A stretch of DNA of 64,000 nucleotides from DAONFI01 sp035403485 (GCA_964536835.1 CAZIAZ010000008.1:1-64000), one strand, 5' to 3'; shown: positions 1 to 9,786, numbered from the stretch's first letter. Translations and numbers: made by a program. The notes: generated from the sequence alone by a model not told the origin.

Positions 1-280
1 CCTCGTCCTCAACGACGCAACAAGGCGCAATTTCAAATTTAACATGCTCTAAAACTCCATAATTATGCCGCCGGAATACCGGCTATCTCATCATGTAACA
101 TTGCAGTCGGATTGACCTTACAAATGAGGCTAAACAGGCTTACAATACAGCCGCCAACCAATATAGGGCCTTGTAAGCGATTGTGATAAAAATGGGGTTT
201 TTGGGGTCATTTTGAAACAATTTGCAAAAATTCCATATTGTGAAATAAATCACATTATTTCTAAAAAAAAGTTTTTTGTC

Positions 281-309
281 TTGACTCTTTCGGGTTATTC
301 CCTTATATA
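281..309 (+). promoter_or_regulatory. sigma70-type promoter of the 316-428 sRNA
   Basis: A -35 box TTGACT (281-286) and a -10 box TATATA (304-309) are separated by exactly 17 bp. This is the best vegetative promoter match I see in the window. Transcription would start near 316, and no ORF begins before the terminator at 385-427, so the product is most likely a stand-alone RNA. Confidence 0.75.
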
Positions 310-315
310 GGAGCG

Positions 316-428
316 TTGTCCGCTGCACCCGAAAGAGATGTAAGTCAGGTCTCCCTCCACCTGGCTGATTGGGACGCAGCTAACGCGGCGTTCAGGTCTC
401 CCTCCACCTGGACGTCGCTCTTTTTTTC
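316..428 (+). ncRNA. Small RNA with two identical C-rich-loop hairpins
   Basis: This RNA of about 113 nt runs from a strong promoter to a strong terminator. Hairpin 1 has stem AGTCAGGT/ACCTGGCT (343-350 with 359-366). Hairpin 2 is the terminator. Both expose the same 8-nt loop CTCCCTCC (351-358 and 398-405), so a 20-bp direct repeat TCAGGTCTCCCTCCACCTGG is present twice. The loop is complementary to Shine-Dalgarno-like GGAGGGAG. C-rich loops of this kind are known from trans-acting sRNAs in other phyla (RsaE-type in Firmicutes, CCUCCUCCC-type in alphaproteobacteria) that block ribosome binding sites. The structure is read from the sequence; the regulatory role is inference. It is not a recognised Rfam family to me. 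Confidence 0.65.
385..427 (+). terminator. Rho-independent terminator of the sRNA, C-rich loop
   Basis: A 13-bp stem without bulges (385-397 pairing with 406-418, two G-U pairs) encloses the loop CTCCCTCC and is followed by TC and a run of seven T (421-427). Confidence 0.85.
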
Positions 429-639
429 TGTAAGACTCGGCAAATAAAAGACTCGCCGGTTTTCATATTTATTCCTCAAAAGTTTTTCAGATTTGTCTTA
501 TATTCATTCGGTATTCATCCAGCAAAAGGCTGCCGGCGCCGGCGTTGCCGCCTGTAACGACTGTCGTTAACATTGTATTCCTGAAAACCTGTAATTTTTA
601 GTCCTTGTAACGCGAAATTCAGCGGGTAAAATATGCGGC

Positions 640-2190
640 GTGAAAAAATCGGGAATCGGACAATCCGGCCTGGCTGTAATGATATTGCTGGCGGGCGGCT
701 TTTTGATGATGGCAGGCGTCGCCGGCTGCAGTGACAATGGCACGACGGTAAAGGTGGAGACTACGCCGTCGGCGGCGAAGGTGTTCATCGACGGCAAATT
801 TGTGGGCCTTAGTCCGTGCGAATGCTTTATTCGGGATTCCCAGCCGGACGATTTGTGGGAACAGCACACCGTCGAGGTCAAGGCCAAAGGTTTTGAATCG
901 CAGTCTCGCAGGTTGCGATATCGAACCGGCGCGGCATGGCTGCCGGACAAAATAGAATTCGTCATGAGCAAATCGCTTCTTATTGATGAGCCGGAAAACG
1001 CCAGCCGCGATTCGAAAGCCTCTGCCGAGCCGTCACCAACCGACACTCGCGTCAGTCGACAGAATATCACGAACAAAAAATCAGCTGTCGTCGAAACGCC
1101 TAAAGAAGTGACGTACAGACCGGCAGAGGCCGAACGTATAAAGAAATTCAAAGCCGCCGCACCGTGGACAAAAGCCGCCCCCATAAATGACGACAATCTG
1201 CAGGCATCCCAATTATCAAAAAAATCTGATGAGAAAATACAGACAACCCTCGCCGCGCGGCACGCCGAGATGGAAAAAACCGTAGTCGCCGCAAAGGGTT
1301 CTTCGTTGATAACCGCCCCGACACTGCCGGAACTTGAGCCGACAAATTCGAACACGGCTACAAAAGAATCCTCCCTCGCCGTCACCCATTCCAAAACCGA
1401 TGAGCCGCAGGCTGCCGCATCCGTCGTACCGCTGACACGCCCGCGTCTTGCCCCATTGCCCAAGCAGGTTACGATAACGAAAAAACCGTCTTCGCCGCAA
1501 TTCATCGGCAGCGTACCGTGGAGAAATATATCTTCCACAAACCGGCAGCATGAAATAGAACTCATCTCCGCACCGGTCGACAGGCACGTCATACCGGCCC
1601 AGCCGACGGAGAATTCAAAGACGGGCGAAAAGACATCCTGTCAGCAGGCTGCACCCTGGTTGCAAGCCGGCGGCCTTGGTATAGAAAAAAGTCAACCGGA
1701 AAACGCACACCCAATCACACAGCCGCAGGACACACGCATGCTTTCGTGTGACATCCGCATAGCGCGCGTATCTGACGGAGTGGTGTTGCATCAGGCATCC
1801 GGCGTAGACACGTATGCAAACATGGCGGACCTGGCACATGACCTGGTGGTGGAATTGGCGGCGTATGTGCCGGATGATTCGTCGGTGGCAATCTTCTGTT
1901 TTCACAACAGGCGCAATACCAACAGCGGCCGACTCGTAGCCGACAAAATGCTCGAAGCCGTCGTGGACGAGGTCCTTAAATCGCCCAGCCTTAAATTCAT
2001 CAAAACAGTCAATATCCGTGACGCGCTTGGCAGTGAAACTTCTCTGGAGCAGTCCAAGCAGCTCACGAAACCGCGATTTTACCCGCTGCTCAAAAACGCC
2101 GAATACGTCATAATCGGCGGAGTATCGCTGTTCGACACTTTTGCGGACTTGTCGACAAAGCCGACTCGCGAAACCGGAAAAGAGGACTGA
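640..2190 (+). CDS. PEGA-domain lipoprotein
   Basis: This is a predicted lipoprotein of 516 residues starting at GTG. The N-terminus has lysines, a hydrophobic stretch and a lipobox ending VAGC (Cys30). A PEGA-type beta domain follows at about residues 35-85 (TTPSAAKVFIDGKFVGLSPC). Residues 100-380 are low-complexity, rich in Ala, Lys, Pro and Ser, and look disordered. The C-terminal 120 residues form a compact alpha/beta region (SVAIFCFHNRR, then VIIGGVSLFDT) that resembles the CsgG/FlgO style of outer-membrane-associated lipoprotein domain; that resemblance is only suggestive. dnaE begins 3 bp after its stop with its ribosome site inside this gene, so the two are probably co-transcribed. 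The function is unknown. Confidence 0.8.
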   Translation: MKKSGIGQSGLAVMILLAGGFLMMAGVAGCSDNGTTVKVETTPSAAKVFIDGKFVGLSPCECFIRDSQPDDLWEQHTVEVKAKGFESQSRRLRYRTGAAWLPDKIEFVMSKSLLIDEPENASRDSKASAEPSPTDTRVSRQNITNKKSAVVETPKEVTYRPAEAERIKKFKAAAPWTKAAPINDDNLQASQLSKKSDEKIQTTLAARHAEMEKTVVAAKGSSLITAPTLPELEPTNSNTATKESSLAVTHSKTDEPQAAASVVPLTRPRLAPLPKQVTITKKPSSPQFIGSVPWRNISSTNRQHEIELISAPVDRHVIPAQPTENSKTGEKTSCQQAAPWLQAGGLGIEKSQPENAHPITQPQDTRMLSCDIRIARVSDGVVLHQASGVDTYANMADLAHDLVVELAAYVPDDSSVAIFCFHNRRNTNSGRLVADKMLEAVVDEVLKSPSLKFIKTVNIRDALGSETSLEQSKQLTKPRFYPLLKNAEYVIIGGVSLFDTFADLSTKPTRETGKED

Positions 2191-2193
2191 TTC

Positions 2194-5100
2194 ATGGACG
2201 GTTTCGTACATCTTCACGTCCATTCGCATTATTCGCTGCTGGACGGCGCAGGCACGTGCGAACGGCTGGTGAATGCGGCGAAATCGCGAGGCATGACGTC
2301 GCTGGCACTGACAGACCACGGCAATCTCTTCGGGGCGATGGACTTCTACAACACCGCCAAAGCCGCCGGCGTCAAACCCATCCTCGGCATGGAAGCCTAC
2401 ATCTCTCCGACGAACCGCAGAGACAAATCCATGGGTTCACAGCGGGAAGCGTGCTATCACCTCATACTGTTGGCCATGAACGCCAAAGGCTGGCTGAATC
2501 TCAAACGTCTCTCAAGCCGGGCATTTCTGGAAGGTTTTTACTATCGTCCCCGCGTCGACCGCGAACTGCTGGCTGAACTCAACGAAGGCATCATCTGCGC
2601 CAGCGCGTGCCTGGGCGGAGAAATCCCCAGCGCGTTGTTAGCCGGCAATTACGAAAAAGCCCTCCACCTTGCCGGCGAATACGCTGAAATCTTCGGCAAG
2701 GACAGATTTTTCATCGAAATCCAGAACGGCGGCATAAACGAACAGGCACAGGTTAATCCCGACCTTATGAAAATCGCCGGAGAAATCGGCGTCGGCGTAA
2801 TAGGTACGAACGACGTACACTTCATCAGCCGGGAAGACAAGCAGGCTCACGAAGTGCTATGCTGCGTTTCGACCGGCAAAACGCTCGACGAAGAACGACA
2901 GGCAATCGCAGCCGGCAAAAAAAAGGCGGCGTACACCGACGAATTATATCTCAAATCGCCCGAAGAAATGCGTTCGACGCTGCGTGAATTCCCCCAAACC
3001 TGCGACAACACGCTGAAAATCGCCGAAATGTGCGACCTGGAAGTTGTCAACGAAGCCCATCTGCCGGTTTTTCCTCTTCCGCAGGGCATGACCGACGACG
3101 AACAGCTCGCCAATCTCGCATGGCAGGGCTTGGGCGAGAGGTTCGGCGGCAGCGACAAAATTCCCGAAGAATACCGCAACCGCATGGAACGGGAACTTCA
3201 TGTAATCCGCGATAAAGGTTACAGTTCATATTTTCTCATATGCCACGATTTTGTGAATTACGCCCGCAGCAATAATATTCCGGCGTCGCCCAGAGGTTCT
3301 GGCCTCAGTTCGCTGCTGTGTTATTCGCTGCGCATCGCCGAGATAGACCCGCTGAAATACGGCCTGCTTTTCGAGCGTTTCACAGACCCGCAACGTAAGG
3401 AAGCGCCCGACCTTGATATCGACATCTGCCAGGAAGGCCGGCAGGACGTAATACGATATGTGCGTGAAAAATACGGCCATGTCGCACAGATTATCACATA
3501 CGGAACGCTCAAGGCCAAAGCTGTACTCAAGGACGTCGGCAGAACGATGGGTTTCACGCCGCAGGAGATGGACGCGATAACCAAACTCGTGCCAGACGGC
3601 CCGAAAATCACGCTCGAAAAGGCTCTCTCGGCTGAGCCCGACCTCAGGAAACTTTACGACTCCGACAGCCGTATAAAGGAACTCTTCGAATACGGCAAAC
3701 GGCTGGAGGGGTTGTGTCGGCACACCGGCGTACACGCAGCCGGCGTCATCATCGCCGACGTTCCCCTGGAAGACGTCGTGCCGCTGTACTGCCAGGGCGG
3801 CAACAAGGAAGAAGTCATCACCCAGTGGGACGGCCCTACGAGCGAAAAAGCCGGCCTCATGAAAATGGACTTCCTGGGCCTCCGTACGCTTACAATCATA
3901 CAACGCGCCCGCGAACTCGTCATGGCCAAAACCGGCAGGGATATCGACCCCGAACAGCTGCCGCTCGACGACCCGGAAGTTTACGAACTGTTCTGCAACG
4001 GTTATACCGACGGCGTATTCCAGTTTGAATCGGACGGGATGAAAAACGTCCTCAAGCAGATGCAGCCGAGCAAGATAACCGACCTCATCGCCGCCAACGC
4101 CATGTATCGGCCCGGCCCTATGGAACTGATACCAACGTACTGCCATCGTAAAAACGGCACGGAAACAGTGCCTGACGTTCATCCGCTGGTGGACGACATA
4201 CTGGCTGAGACTTACGGCATCATGACGTACCAGGAGCAGGTCATGATGGTGCTGAATCGTCTGGGCAAACTGCCGCTGAATCGCGCGCTGACGCTCATCA
4301 AGGCTATCAGCAAGAAAAAGGAAAAAGTCATCGCCGGCGAAAAACCCAATTTCATCGTCGGCTGCGGCGAAAACGGCATTGACGAAAAACATGCCGAGGA
4401 ACTTTTTTCGCTCATACTGAAATTCGCCGGTTACGGCTTCAACAAGTCGCATTCGACCCGCTACGCGATAGTGGCGTATCAGACGGCGTATTTCAAGGTT
4501 CACTATCCGCAGGAATTTCTGGCTGCCACGCTTACGTTTGAATGCGGCGACACTGACAAGGTCGTGCAGTACATGGCCGAGGCCCGCCGCATGGGCATAA
4601 AAGTTCTGCCGCCCGACATAAACACATGCGGCGTGGATTTTGCAGTCGACGGCGACGCGGTGCGTTTCGGGCTGTCCGCAGTCAAGGGCGTAGGCCCGAC
4701 AGCCGTCGAAGAAATCGTCCGGGCCAGGAAAGAAGCCGGCGGAAAATTCCACGACCTTTACCATTTCTGTGAATTCGCCGACTTGCGCATAGTCAACCGC
4801 GGCGCGATTGAATCGCTGATAAAATGCGGCGCGTTCGACGCCATGGGCGCGACCCGCTCAGCCATGACCGCCGCCGCCGACAGCGCGATATCGTTCGGCA
4901 GCAAAGCCGCCGCCGACCGCAAAAGCGGCCAGATGAGCTTCTTCGGGTCGGGCGGCCTTCTGAGAGGCAAGAGCGACGAACGGCCGACGTTTCCGAACGT
5001 CGAACCGTGGTCGAAAACGCAACTCCTCAAGGCGGAGAAGGAAACGCTGGGCTTTTACGTATCTGACCATCCGCTCGTGGAATATGGCCGTGAACTCAGC

Positions 5101-5772
5101 GGATTGAGCTATCCGCCGCAAATCTCGCTCGGCGCAATCGAGCCCGATGAGCATAATTACAGGCACGACATGCGACTGCGCATCGGCTGCATGATTCAGG
5201 ATGTGCGGACTGTACTGACAAAAAAGGACAGCCGCAAGATGGCCATGCTCACGCTGGAGGATACGTCCGGCAAACTTGACGCGGTCGTGTTTCCGAATAC
5301 GTACGAGCAGCTTGCCGGCCTGATTGTCAAGGACGAGCTGGTTTTTATTATCGGCCAGCTTGACCGCACGAGAGAACGGCCGCAGATTATCGTCGATGAA
5401 ATCCACCCGATGAATTCGGCGCTGCAGGATTTTACGGCAGGCATGACTCTGACGATGCCCCACAACGACAAAGTCGCCGGCGAATCGCTACTCAAAATAC
5501 TCCAGAATCACAAAGGCCACTGCGAAGTCCGCGTAAAAGTCCGGCCGAGCTGCCGGCCCGACGTCATGGTGCTCATCTCTCTGAGCAGTAATCTCTACGT
5601 CCAGCCCAGCCGTCCGCTGATGAAAGACCTGGAAAATTTCCTGGACGACCAGAATCTTATAGAACTCGCCCCCAAACCCGTCCCGTCAGGCCGTCAACGC
5701 AAAGGTTTTCAACGCAAATCTCCCCAGGAACAGACCGGACCCGTCAGCGAAGCCGTCACCAGATTCAACTGA
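2194..5772 (+). CDS. dnaE: DNA polymerase III subunit alpha
   Basis: This is the replicative polymerase catalytic subunit, 1192 residues and full length for the DnaE1 class. The N-terminal PHP domain begins HLHVHSHYSLLDGAG. The catalytic aspartates are in PDLDIDICQEGR (about residues 403-414) and in MKMDFLGLRTLTII (about 556-569). A helix-hairpin-helix region and an OB fold (about residues 985-1075, with TLEDTSGKLDAVVFP) follow. The HLHVHSHYSLLDG motif keeps the histidines of an intact PHP site, which in many bacteria provides built-in proofreading. The start ATG lies 3 bp after the upstream lipoprotein gene, with GAGGA just before it. The gene ends in a short gap convergent with fmt. Confidence 0.98.
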   Translation: MDGFVHLHVHSHYSLLDGAGTCERLVNAAKSRGMTSLALTDHGNLFGAMDFYNTAKAAGVKPILGMEAYISPTNRRDKSMGSQREACYHLILLAMNAKGWLNLKRLSSRAFLEGFYYRPRVDRELLAELNEGIICASACLGGEIPSALLAGNYEKALHLAGEYAEIFGKDRFFIEIQNGGINEQAQVNPDLMKIAGEIGVGVIGTNDVHFISREDKQAHEVLCCVSTGKTLDEERQAIAAGKKKAAYTDELYLKSPEEMRSTLREFPQTCDNTLKIAEMCDLEVVNEAHLPVFPLPQGMTDDEQLANLAWQGLGERFGGSDKIPEEYRNRMERELHVIRDKGYSSYFLICHDFVNYARSNNIPASPRGSGLSSLLCYSLRIAEIDPLKYGLLFERFTDPQRKEAPDLDIDICQEGRQDVIRYVREKYGHVAQIITYGTLKAKAVLKDVGRTMGFTPQEMDAITKLVPDGPKITLEKALSAEPDLRKLYDSDSRIKELFEYGKRLEGLCRHTGVHAAGVIIADVPLEDVVPLYCQGGNKEEVITQWDGPTSEKAGLMKMDFLGLRTLTIIQRARELVMAKTGRDIDPEQLPLDDPEVYELFCNGYTDGVFQFESDGMKNVLKQMQPSKITDLIAANAMYRPGPMELIPTYCHRKNGTETVPDVHPLVDDILAETYGIMTYQEQVMMVLNRLGKLPLNRALTLIKAISKKKEKVIAGEKPNFIVGCGENGIDEKHAEELFSLILKFAGYGFNKSHSTRYAIVAYQTAYFKVHYPQEFLAATLTFECGDTDKVVQYMAEARRMGIKVLPPDINTCGVDFAVDGDAVRFGLSAVKGVGPTAVEEIVRARKEAGGKFHDLYHFCEFADLRIVNRGAIESLIKCGAFDAMGATRSAMTAAADSAISFGSKAAADRKSGQMSFFGSGGLLRGKSDERPTFPNVEPWSKTQLLKAEKETLGFYVSDHPLVEYGRELSGLSYPPQISLGAIEPDEHNYRHDMRLRIGCMIQDVRTVLTKKDSRKMAMLTLEDTSGKLDAVVFPNTYEQLAGLIVKDELVFIIGQLDRTRERPQIIVDEIHPMNSALQDFTAGMTLTMPHNDKVAGESLLKILQNHKGHCEVRVKVRPSCRPDVMVLISLSSNLYVQPSRPLMKDLENFLDDQNLIELAPKPVPSGRQRKGFQRKSPQEQTGPVSEAVTRFN

Positions 5773-5865
5773 ACCGTCAAGACGGTATCATCACAGCAGC
5801 TGTATAGAGCCATATTAAACTTAACTTTGCGCTCGTTGCTGTCTCAAATTTAACATGTTCTAAAA

Positions 5866-6810
5866 TCATTCGGATATTTTCAAAAATCTGTCGCCAGGCA
5901 GGACGCGATAGCCGTTCACGAATGATTTGAAATCCATGTTTTTTCGGCCGGCTGGCTGAATCTCCAGAATTTTCAGACGGCCGTCGCCGGTCGCTACGCA
6001 GAATTCGTCGTCGATTGTGCCAGCCGCGCCGCGCGCCTGGCCCGACGCAATTTCGCTGCGCGTTATGATGACTCTAGTGGTTTTGCCGTCAGCCTTCGCA
6101 AAATCAGCCGCCGCCCCAGGCCATGGCGAACAGCCGCGAATCCTGTCATACACCCTGCCGACGGATTGTTCGAAATCGACATAACCGTCCGACTTCTGCA
6201 ATTTCGGCGCAAACGTCGCAAGTGAAGCATCCTGTTCGACAGGCTGGGCGATGCCGGCTTCGATGTCGTCCAGCGTCGCCAGCACAACTTTTGTGCCGAC
6301 GGCTGCGAGTTTTTCCCGCAGTTCGCCCGCAGTTTCGTTGGGGGTAATCTGCACTTTTTCGGTACGGTAGACCGCGCCGGCGTCCATTTTGTCAACCAGT
6401 TCAAACGTAGTCACGCCGGACTCCGCATCGCCGTTTATTACGGCCCTGTTGACAGGCGCCGCTCCGCGGAGAGCCGGCAGAATCGACCCGTGCAGATTGA
6501 AACATGCGCGGCTGACGCTTTTCCTGGCCGCCTCGCGAATAAATTGGCCATACTCCGCCACGACCATGACGTTGGCGTTGCACGATTGCAGAATCCGAAG
6601 CGCTTCCGTCGAATTGATGTCCTGCGTCTCAAGGCAGTCGATTCCGCGCCGGTAAGCCGCCTGGGCGATGACGGTCGGATTTATTTTACCGCCTCTGCCC
6701 GATTTGCGAGGAGGTTGAGTGACGGCGAGCACAAGGTCGTGCCGTGAATCGGCGACGGCTTCAAATGAAGGCAGTGCGAATGTTCCGCTTCCACAGAATA
6801 TTATTCTCAT
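5866..6810 (-). CDS. fmt: Methionyl-tRNA formyltransferase
   Basis: It formylates Met-tRNA(fMet) with 10-formyltetrahydrofolate for translation initiation. At 314 residues it is normal length. The Rossmann start MRIIFCGSGTFALPSFEAV, the catalytic segment NLHGSILPALRGAAPVNRAV and the following TTFELVDKMDAGAVY match the family. A C-terminal OB-like tRNA-binding domain spans about residues 205-310. It is usually paired with def, which is not in this window. It is convergent with dnaE; the 93-bp gap holds a short CCGTC/GACGG palindrome and a fragment of the AACATG(C/T)TCTAAAA motif found at other intergenic sites. Confidence 0.96.
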   Translation of the reverse strand: MRIIFCGSGTFALPSFEAVADSRHDLVLAVTQPPRKSGRGGKINPTVIAQAAYRRGIDCLETQDINSTEALRILQSCNANVMVVAEYGQFIREAARKSVSRACFNLHGSILPALRGAAPVNRAVINGDAESGVTTFELVDKMDAGAVYRTEKVQITPNETAGELREKLAAVGTKVVLATLDDIEAGIAQPVEQDASLATFAPKLQKSDGYVDFEQSVGRVYDRIRGCSPWPGAAADFAKADGKTTRVIITRSEIASGQARGAAGTIDDEFCVATGDGRLKILEIQPAGRKNMDFKSFVNGYRVLPGDRFLKISE

Positions 6811-6876
6811 AATCCCTCATTGTGGCCATCGGCTGGTCGATGTCAAGACGAAGGGGACAAAAAGATTCAATATCCT

Positions 6877-8073
6877 TTATGACAATTCCTTGAGAATCGG
6901 CTGTATGTCGTTGCGCGCTTTTGCATAAACGACGCACTGATAAACAAGAGCACCGGCAATCATCACGGCTGAAGCCAGATAAGGCAATGACATTGAAACA
7001 CTGTCGGCCAGTACGCCGCCGAACAGCGGCCCGGCTATACCGCAGCCGCCCACGACCATTTCATTTATCGAAACATAGCGGCCGGATTTGCTGGGATGCA
7101 CGAGCGAATGAAAAACAAAATAGAAAAACATCGAGCCGGAATAAATCCCGAAAATTACCGCCGCCGCGTAAAATCCCCATACGACGTGGACTACGCCAAA
7201 CATCGCGGTCGCGGCAACGCCAAGCAAGCCATATATGCAGACCGGCACCGGCCGATACATCCACGTACGGCTGAAAATCATCGAAAGGCCGCTGAGTGCC
7301 TGCGAGCCGCTGAGCAGAAAAAGCACTATGCCGGCTTCAAAGTCGCTCAGGTTGTTGACTTTCGCAGTCTTGGCAAATAACGCCCTTATAAGTATTACGA
7401 CTGATATTCCCAGGCCTGAACTTATCCAGTTCATCACCGCGAGGTCGGGCATTTTTGCATACGATGCATTTTTCGGGCGAATTACAGGCTCGATGGTTAA
7501 CGAATCGTTCTCTGTCCGTGCGTCGGCATCGGCGTGATGTTTTAACAGATAAATGCCCACAGATACGAGAATGGACAGCAGGCTTGTCATGGCCATGCAC
7601 CATTGCCAATTATGATATTGTAAAATGTAACCGGACAGGAAAGGCCCAAGCGCTATGCCCATTGACCATGAAAACGTATACAGAGCCGTTGAACGAACTA
7701 CGCCGTCATTATCGCCACCGCCGATTATTTTCATAAAATACTGGAACGGCGCAAAAAACAATGCAACCGATACGCCAGTTAAAAATACCAATACGAACAT
7801 GGCCGTTACGCCGGAAAATATTATGAAACAGCCGCTCAGTATCGCCATGGACACGCCGGATGAAATAATCAGCCAGGCTACATTGCGGCGATTCGTCCAT
7901 ATGCCGACGAAATGATTTGCCAAAAGATACGACACCGACCATATGCTGGCTATGGCCGTCACAAGCGTAGACGACCGACCAGCCTGCGTCAGTCGCATAG
8001 GATTTACAAACAGCAGCAAACCTACGGTTATGTCCATTACTGCCGGAAACAGGAATATTAAAAATCGGGTCAT
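6877..8073 (-). CDS. Major facilitator superfamily transporter
   Basis: This is an integral inner-membrane protein of 398 residues with about 12 hydrophobic segments in two groups of six. A polar loop at about residues 185-205 (HHADADARTENDSLTIEP) separates them. The size and pattern fit the MFS. I cannot name the substrate; no signature of a specific drug or sugar group stands out. It is transcribed alone on the minus strand, with 66 bp to fmt and 94 bp to lpxB. The upstream gap (8090-8150) is an almost pure A/T tract of TTTTA/TTTAAAA units like those beside several other genes here. Confidence 0.85.
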   Translation of the reverse strand: MTRFLIFLFPAVMDITVGLLLFVNPMRLTQAGRSSTLVTAIASIWSVSYLLANHFVGIWTNRRNVAWLIISSGVSMAILSGCFIIFSGVTAMFVLVFLTGVSVALFFAPFQYFMKIIGGGDNDGVVRSTALYTFSWSMGIALGPFLSGYILQYHNWQWCMAMTSLLSILVSVGIYLLKHHADADARTENDSLTIEPVIRPKNASYAKMPDLAVMNWISSGLGISVVILIRALFAKTAKVNNLSDFEAGIVLFLLSGSQALSGLSMIFSRTWMYRPVPVCIYGLLGVAATAMFGVVHVVWGFYAAAVIFGIYSGSMFFYFVFHSLVHPSKSGRYVSINEMVVGGCGIAGPLFGGVLADSVSMSLPYLASAVMIAGALVYQCVVYAKARNDIQPILKELS

Positions 8074-8167
8074 GTTTTTTTCTCTCGTTAATTTTTATTT
8101 TATTTTATTTTTTAAAATTTTTAAAAATTTTCAAAAAATATACAGCCATGGGTGTTTTGAGATGTAT

Positions 8168-9388
8168 TCAGGAATATCGCTCCAGAATGGTTGAGATGAT
8201 ATCGGCGATGTTGGCGTTTGCACCGCGCGGATTAGCCGTGCATAAGCCTGCGGTAAGTTCGAGCATCGCGCGGCGTGTCTCCAGCAGATATCCGTAATCG
8301 CCCAGCGCGTCCAGAACGCAGGCAGTGATGCTCTTTACATCAGGACCGACGGGCATGAATTCCGGCACAAGCTGTTTTTGGGCAATGATGTTGACCAGCG
8401 AAAGATATTGCGTACGGATAAGATGTCGGATGAACAGCTTATAAAGTATCCGCTCCGGCAGGCCGATATGATATACGACGGCCATGGGCACTCCGAAGTG
8501 CGCCACTTCCAGCGTAACCGTGCCGCTGGCGGCGACGGCGTAGTGCGATTCCGCCAATACCTCAGGCGTACGGGCTACAGCTATATCCAGGTCGTCGCGA
8601 CGGGAATATTTTTTAATCATATCGGCTTCTCGCGGGCCGACAGCGGTGAACTTACACCGCGCGAGCGGATATGTCCTGCGAATGCCGTCTGCTATCCGCG
8701 ACATCATCTTCGCGTGCAGCCGGATTTCACTCGGCCGACTGCCCGGCAGAAAAGCTATCTTCCATTCGCCGGAAGTCCAGGGAATTGCAAAGTCCGGACA
8801 TTCGTCGGCGGAATGCTGCGGCGGAAGCTGGTCGAACAGCGGATGGCCGACGTAAGTGGCTGCAACGCCGCGGGAACGAAAATAATTTTCCTCGAACGGC
8901 AGCAGGCAGGCTACATGGTCGGTCAGGCGTCGGACTTTTTTTATCCGCCACGGCGCCCACGCCCAGACCTGCGGAGCGACGTAATACATCACCGGCACGC
9001 CGCAGCGACGTGCCTGCTTCGCAAGATGCCAGTTCAACGCCGGCGAATCCACCGGCACAAAAATATCGGGCTTGACGGCGGTCATCGCACGGCAGAGCTG
9101 CCGGACTTTTTTCATGTAATAGAACACGCCTGTTACCGGACCGCCTAGCATAGACGCCTTGTGCGTGAGGTCGGCGATGACTTCGCATCCTTCAGCAGCC
9201 ATGCATGGCCCGGCTGCGCCGATAAATTCCGCGGCTGGATATTTTTCGCGAAGACGACGAATAAGCTCTGCGGCATGGTGATCGCCCGATGCCTCAGCCG
9301 CCGACATGAATATGACCGGCGAGGCTTTTTCATGATTTTTTTTTGAGCTTTTTGAGATGTCCGAAATATTTTTATCGTCGGCTGTCAT
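8168..9388 (-). CDS. lpxB: Lipid-A-disaccharide synthase
   Basis: A GT19 glycosyltransferase that joins UDP-diacylglucosamine and lipid X to make the lipid A disaccharide at the inner-membrane face. The protein is 406 residues. Family hallmarks are the N-terminal FMSAAEASGDHHAAELIRRL, the PVDSPALNWHLAKQARRCG block, YYVAPQVWAWAPWRIKKVRR and the later LPGSRPSEI. The first 25 residues are a polar extension beyond the usual start. It overlaps acpS by 4 bp, so the two are translationally coupled. Its presence implies an outer membrane with lipid A. Confidence 0.96.
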   Translation of the reverse strand: MTADDKNISDISKSSKKNHEKASPVIFMSAAEASGDHHAAELIRRLREKYPAAEFIGAAGPCMAAEGCEVIADLTHKASMLGGPVTGVFYYMKKVRQLCRAMTAVKPDIFVPVDSPALNWHLAKQARRCGVPVMYYVAPQVWAWAPWRIKKVRRLTDHVACLLPFEENYFRSRGVAATYVGHPLFDQLPPQHSADECPDFAIPWTSGEWKIAFLPGSRPSEIRLHAKMMSRIADGIRRTYPLARCKFTAVGPREADMIKKYSRRDDLDIAVARTPEVLAESHYAVAASGTVTLEVAHFGVPMAVVYHIGLPERILYKLFIRHLIRTQYLSLVNIIAQKQLVPEFMPVGPDVKSITACVLDALGDYGYLLETRRAMLELTAGLCTANPRGANANIADIISTILERYS

Positions 9389-9786
9389 TTCGCCGCCCTG
9401 CCTACAGCCACCGCCGACCCGACTGCCGCCGAATCAACGTGACTGATGGAAATAAATATTTTTTCAATGCCGAGCTCACGAGCGATTTCATCGCACTTGT
9501 TATACAGCTTCACGACTGGCTGGCCGGACGGAAGATTGCGAACTTCCACGTCCGTCCAGGCGATGCCGTCACGCCAGCCGGTGCCCAGGACTTTCAGAAC
9601 GGCTTCCTTGACGGCAAAACGGCCGGCATAACTGACCATCGCAGACTTTTGGCGGGAATCGCAGTATTGCTGCTCGAACTCCGTGAAAACGCGGTCGAGA
9701 AATTTTTCGCCAAAACGCTCGATGCTCTGGCTTAACCGCGGCACGTCAACCAGGTCTATTCCATGTGCCAACACTGTTTCACTCAT
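9385..9786 (-). CDS. acpS: Holo-[acyl-carrier-protein] synthase
   Basis: It transfers 4'-phosphopantetheine from CoA to acyl carrier protein. The magnesium-binding GIDLVDVPRL and the catalytic GRFAVKEAVLKVLGTG motifs are intact. I chose the ATG at 9786 (MSETVLAHGID) because GAGG lies 6 bp upstream, giving 133 residues; an in-frame TTG five codons earlier is less likely. It sits between a small conserved-looking gene (8-bp overlap) and lpxB (4-bp overlap) in one tight unit. This links fatty-acid carrier activation with lipid A synthesis. Confidence 0.95.
   Translation of the reverse strand: MSETVLAHGIDLVDVPRLSQSIERFGEKFLDRVFTEFEQQYCDSRQKSAMVSYAGRFAVKEAVLKVLGTGWRDGIAWTDVEVRNLPSGQPVVKLYNKCDEIARELGIEKIFISISHVDSAAVGSAVAVGRAAK

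Noticed and set aside
140..328. 62-codon minus-strand ORF near the left edge
   Set aside because: It crosses the strong promoter and sRNA start, has no ribosome site and no family features.
345..411. Twin 20-bp direct repeat as a CRISPR or guanidine-II riboswitch
   Set aside because: Only two units; they are stem-loops within one short transcript, and the loop is CTCCCTCC rather than the ACGR of mini-ykkC.
567..1592. 341-codon minus-strand ORF opposite the PEGA lipoprotein
   Set aside because: No family features, and the plus-strand lipoprotein has a clear lipobox and coupling to dnaE.
3226..4764. 512-codon minus-strand ORF inside dnaE
   Set aside because: An antisense shadow; the plus strand encodes unambiguous DnaE motifs throughout.
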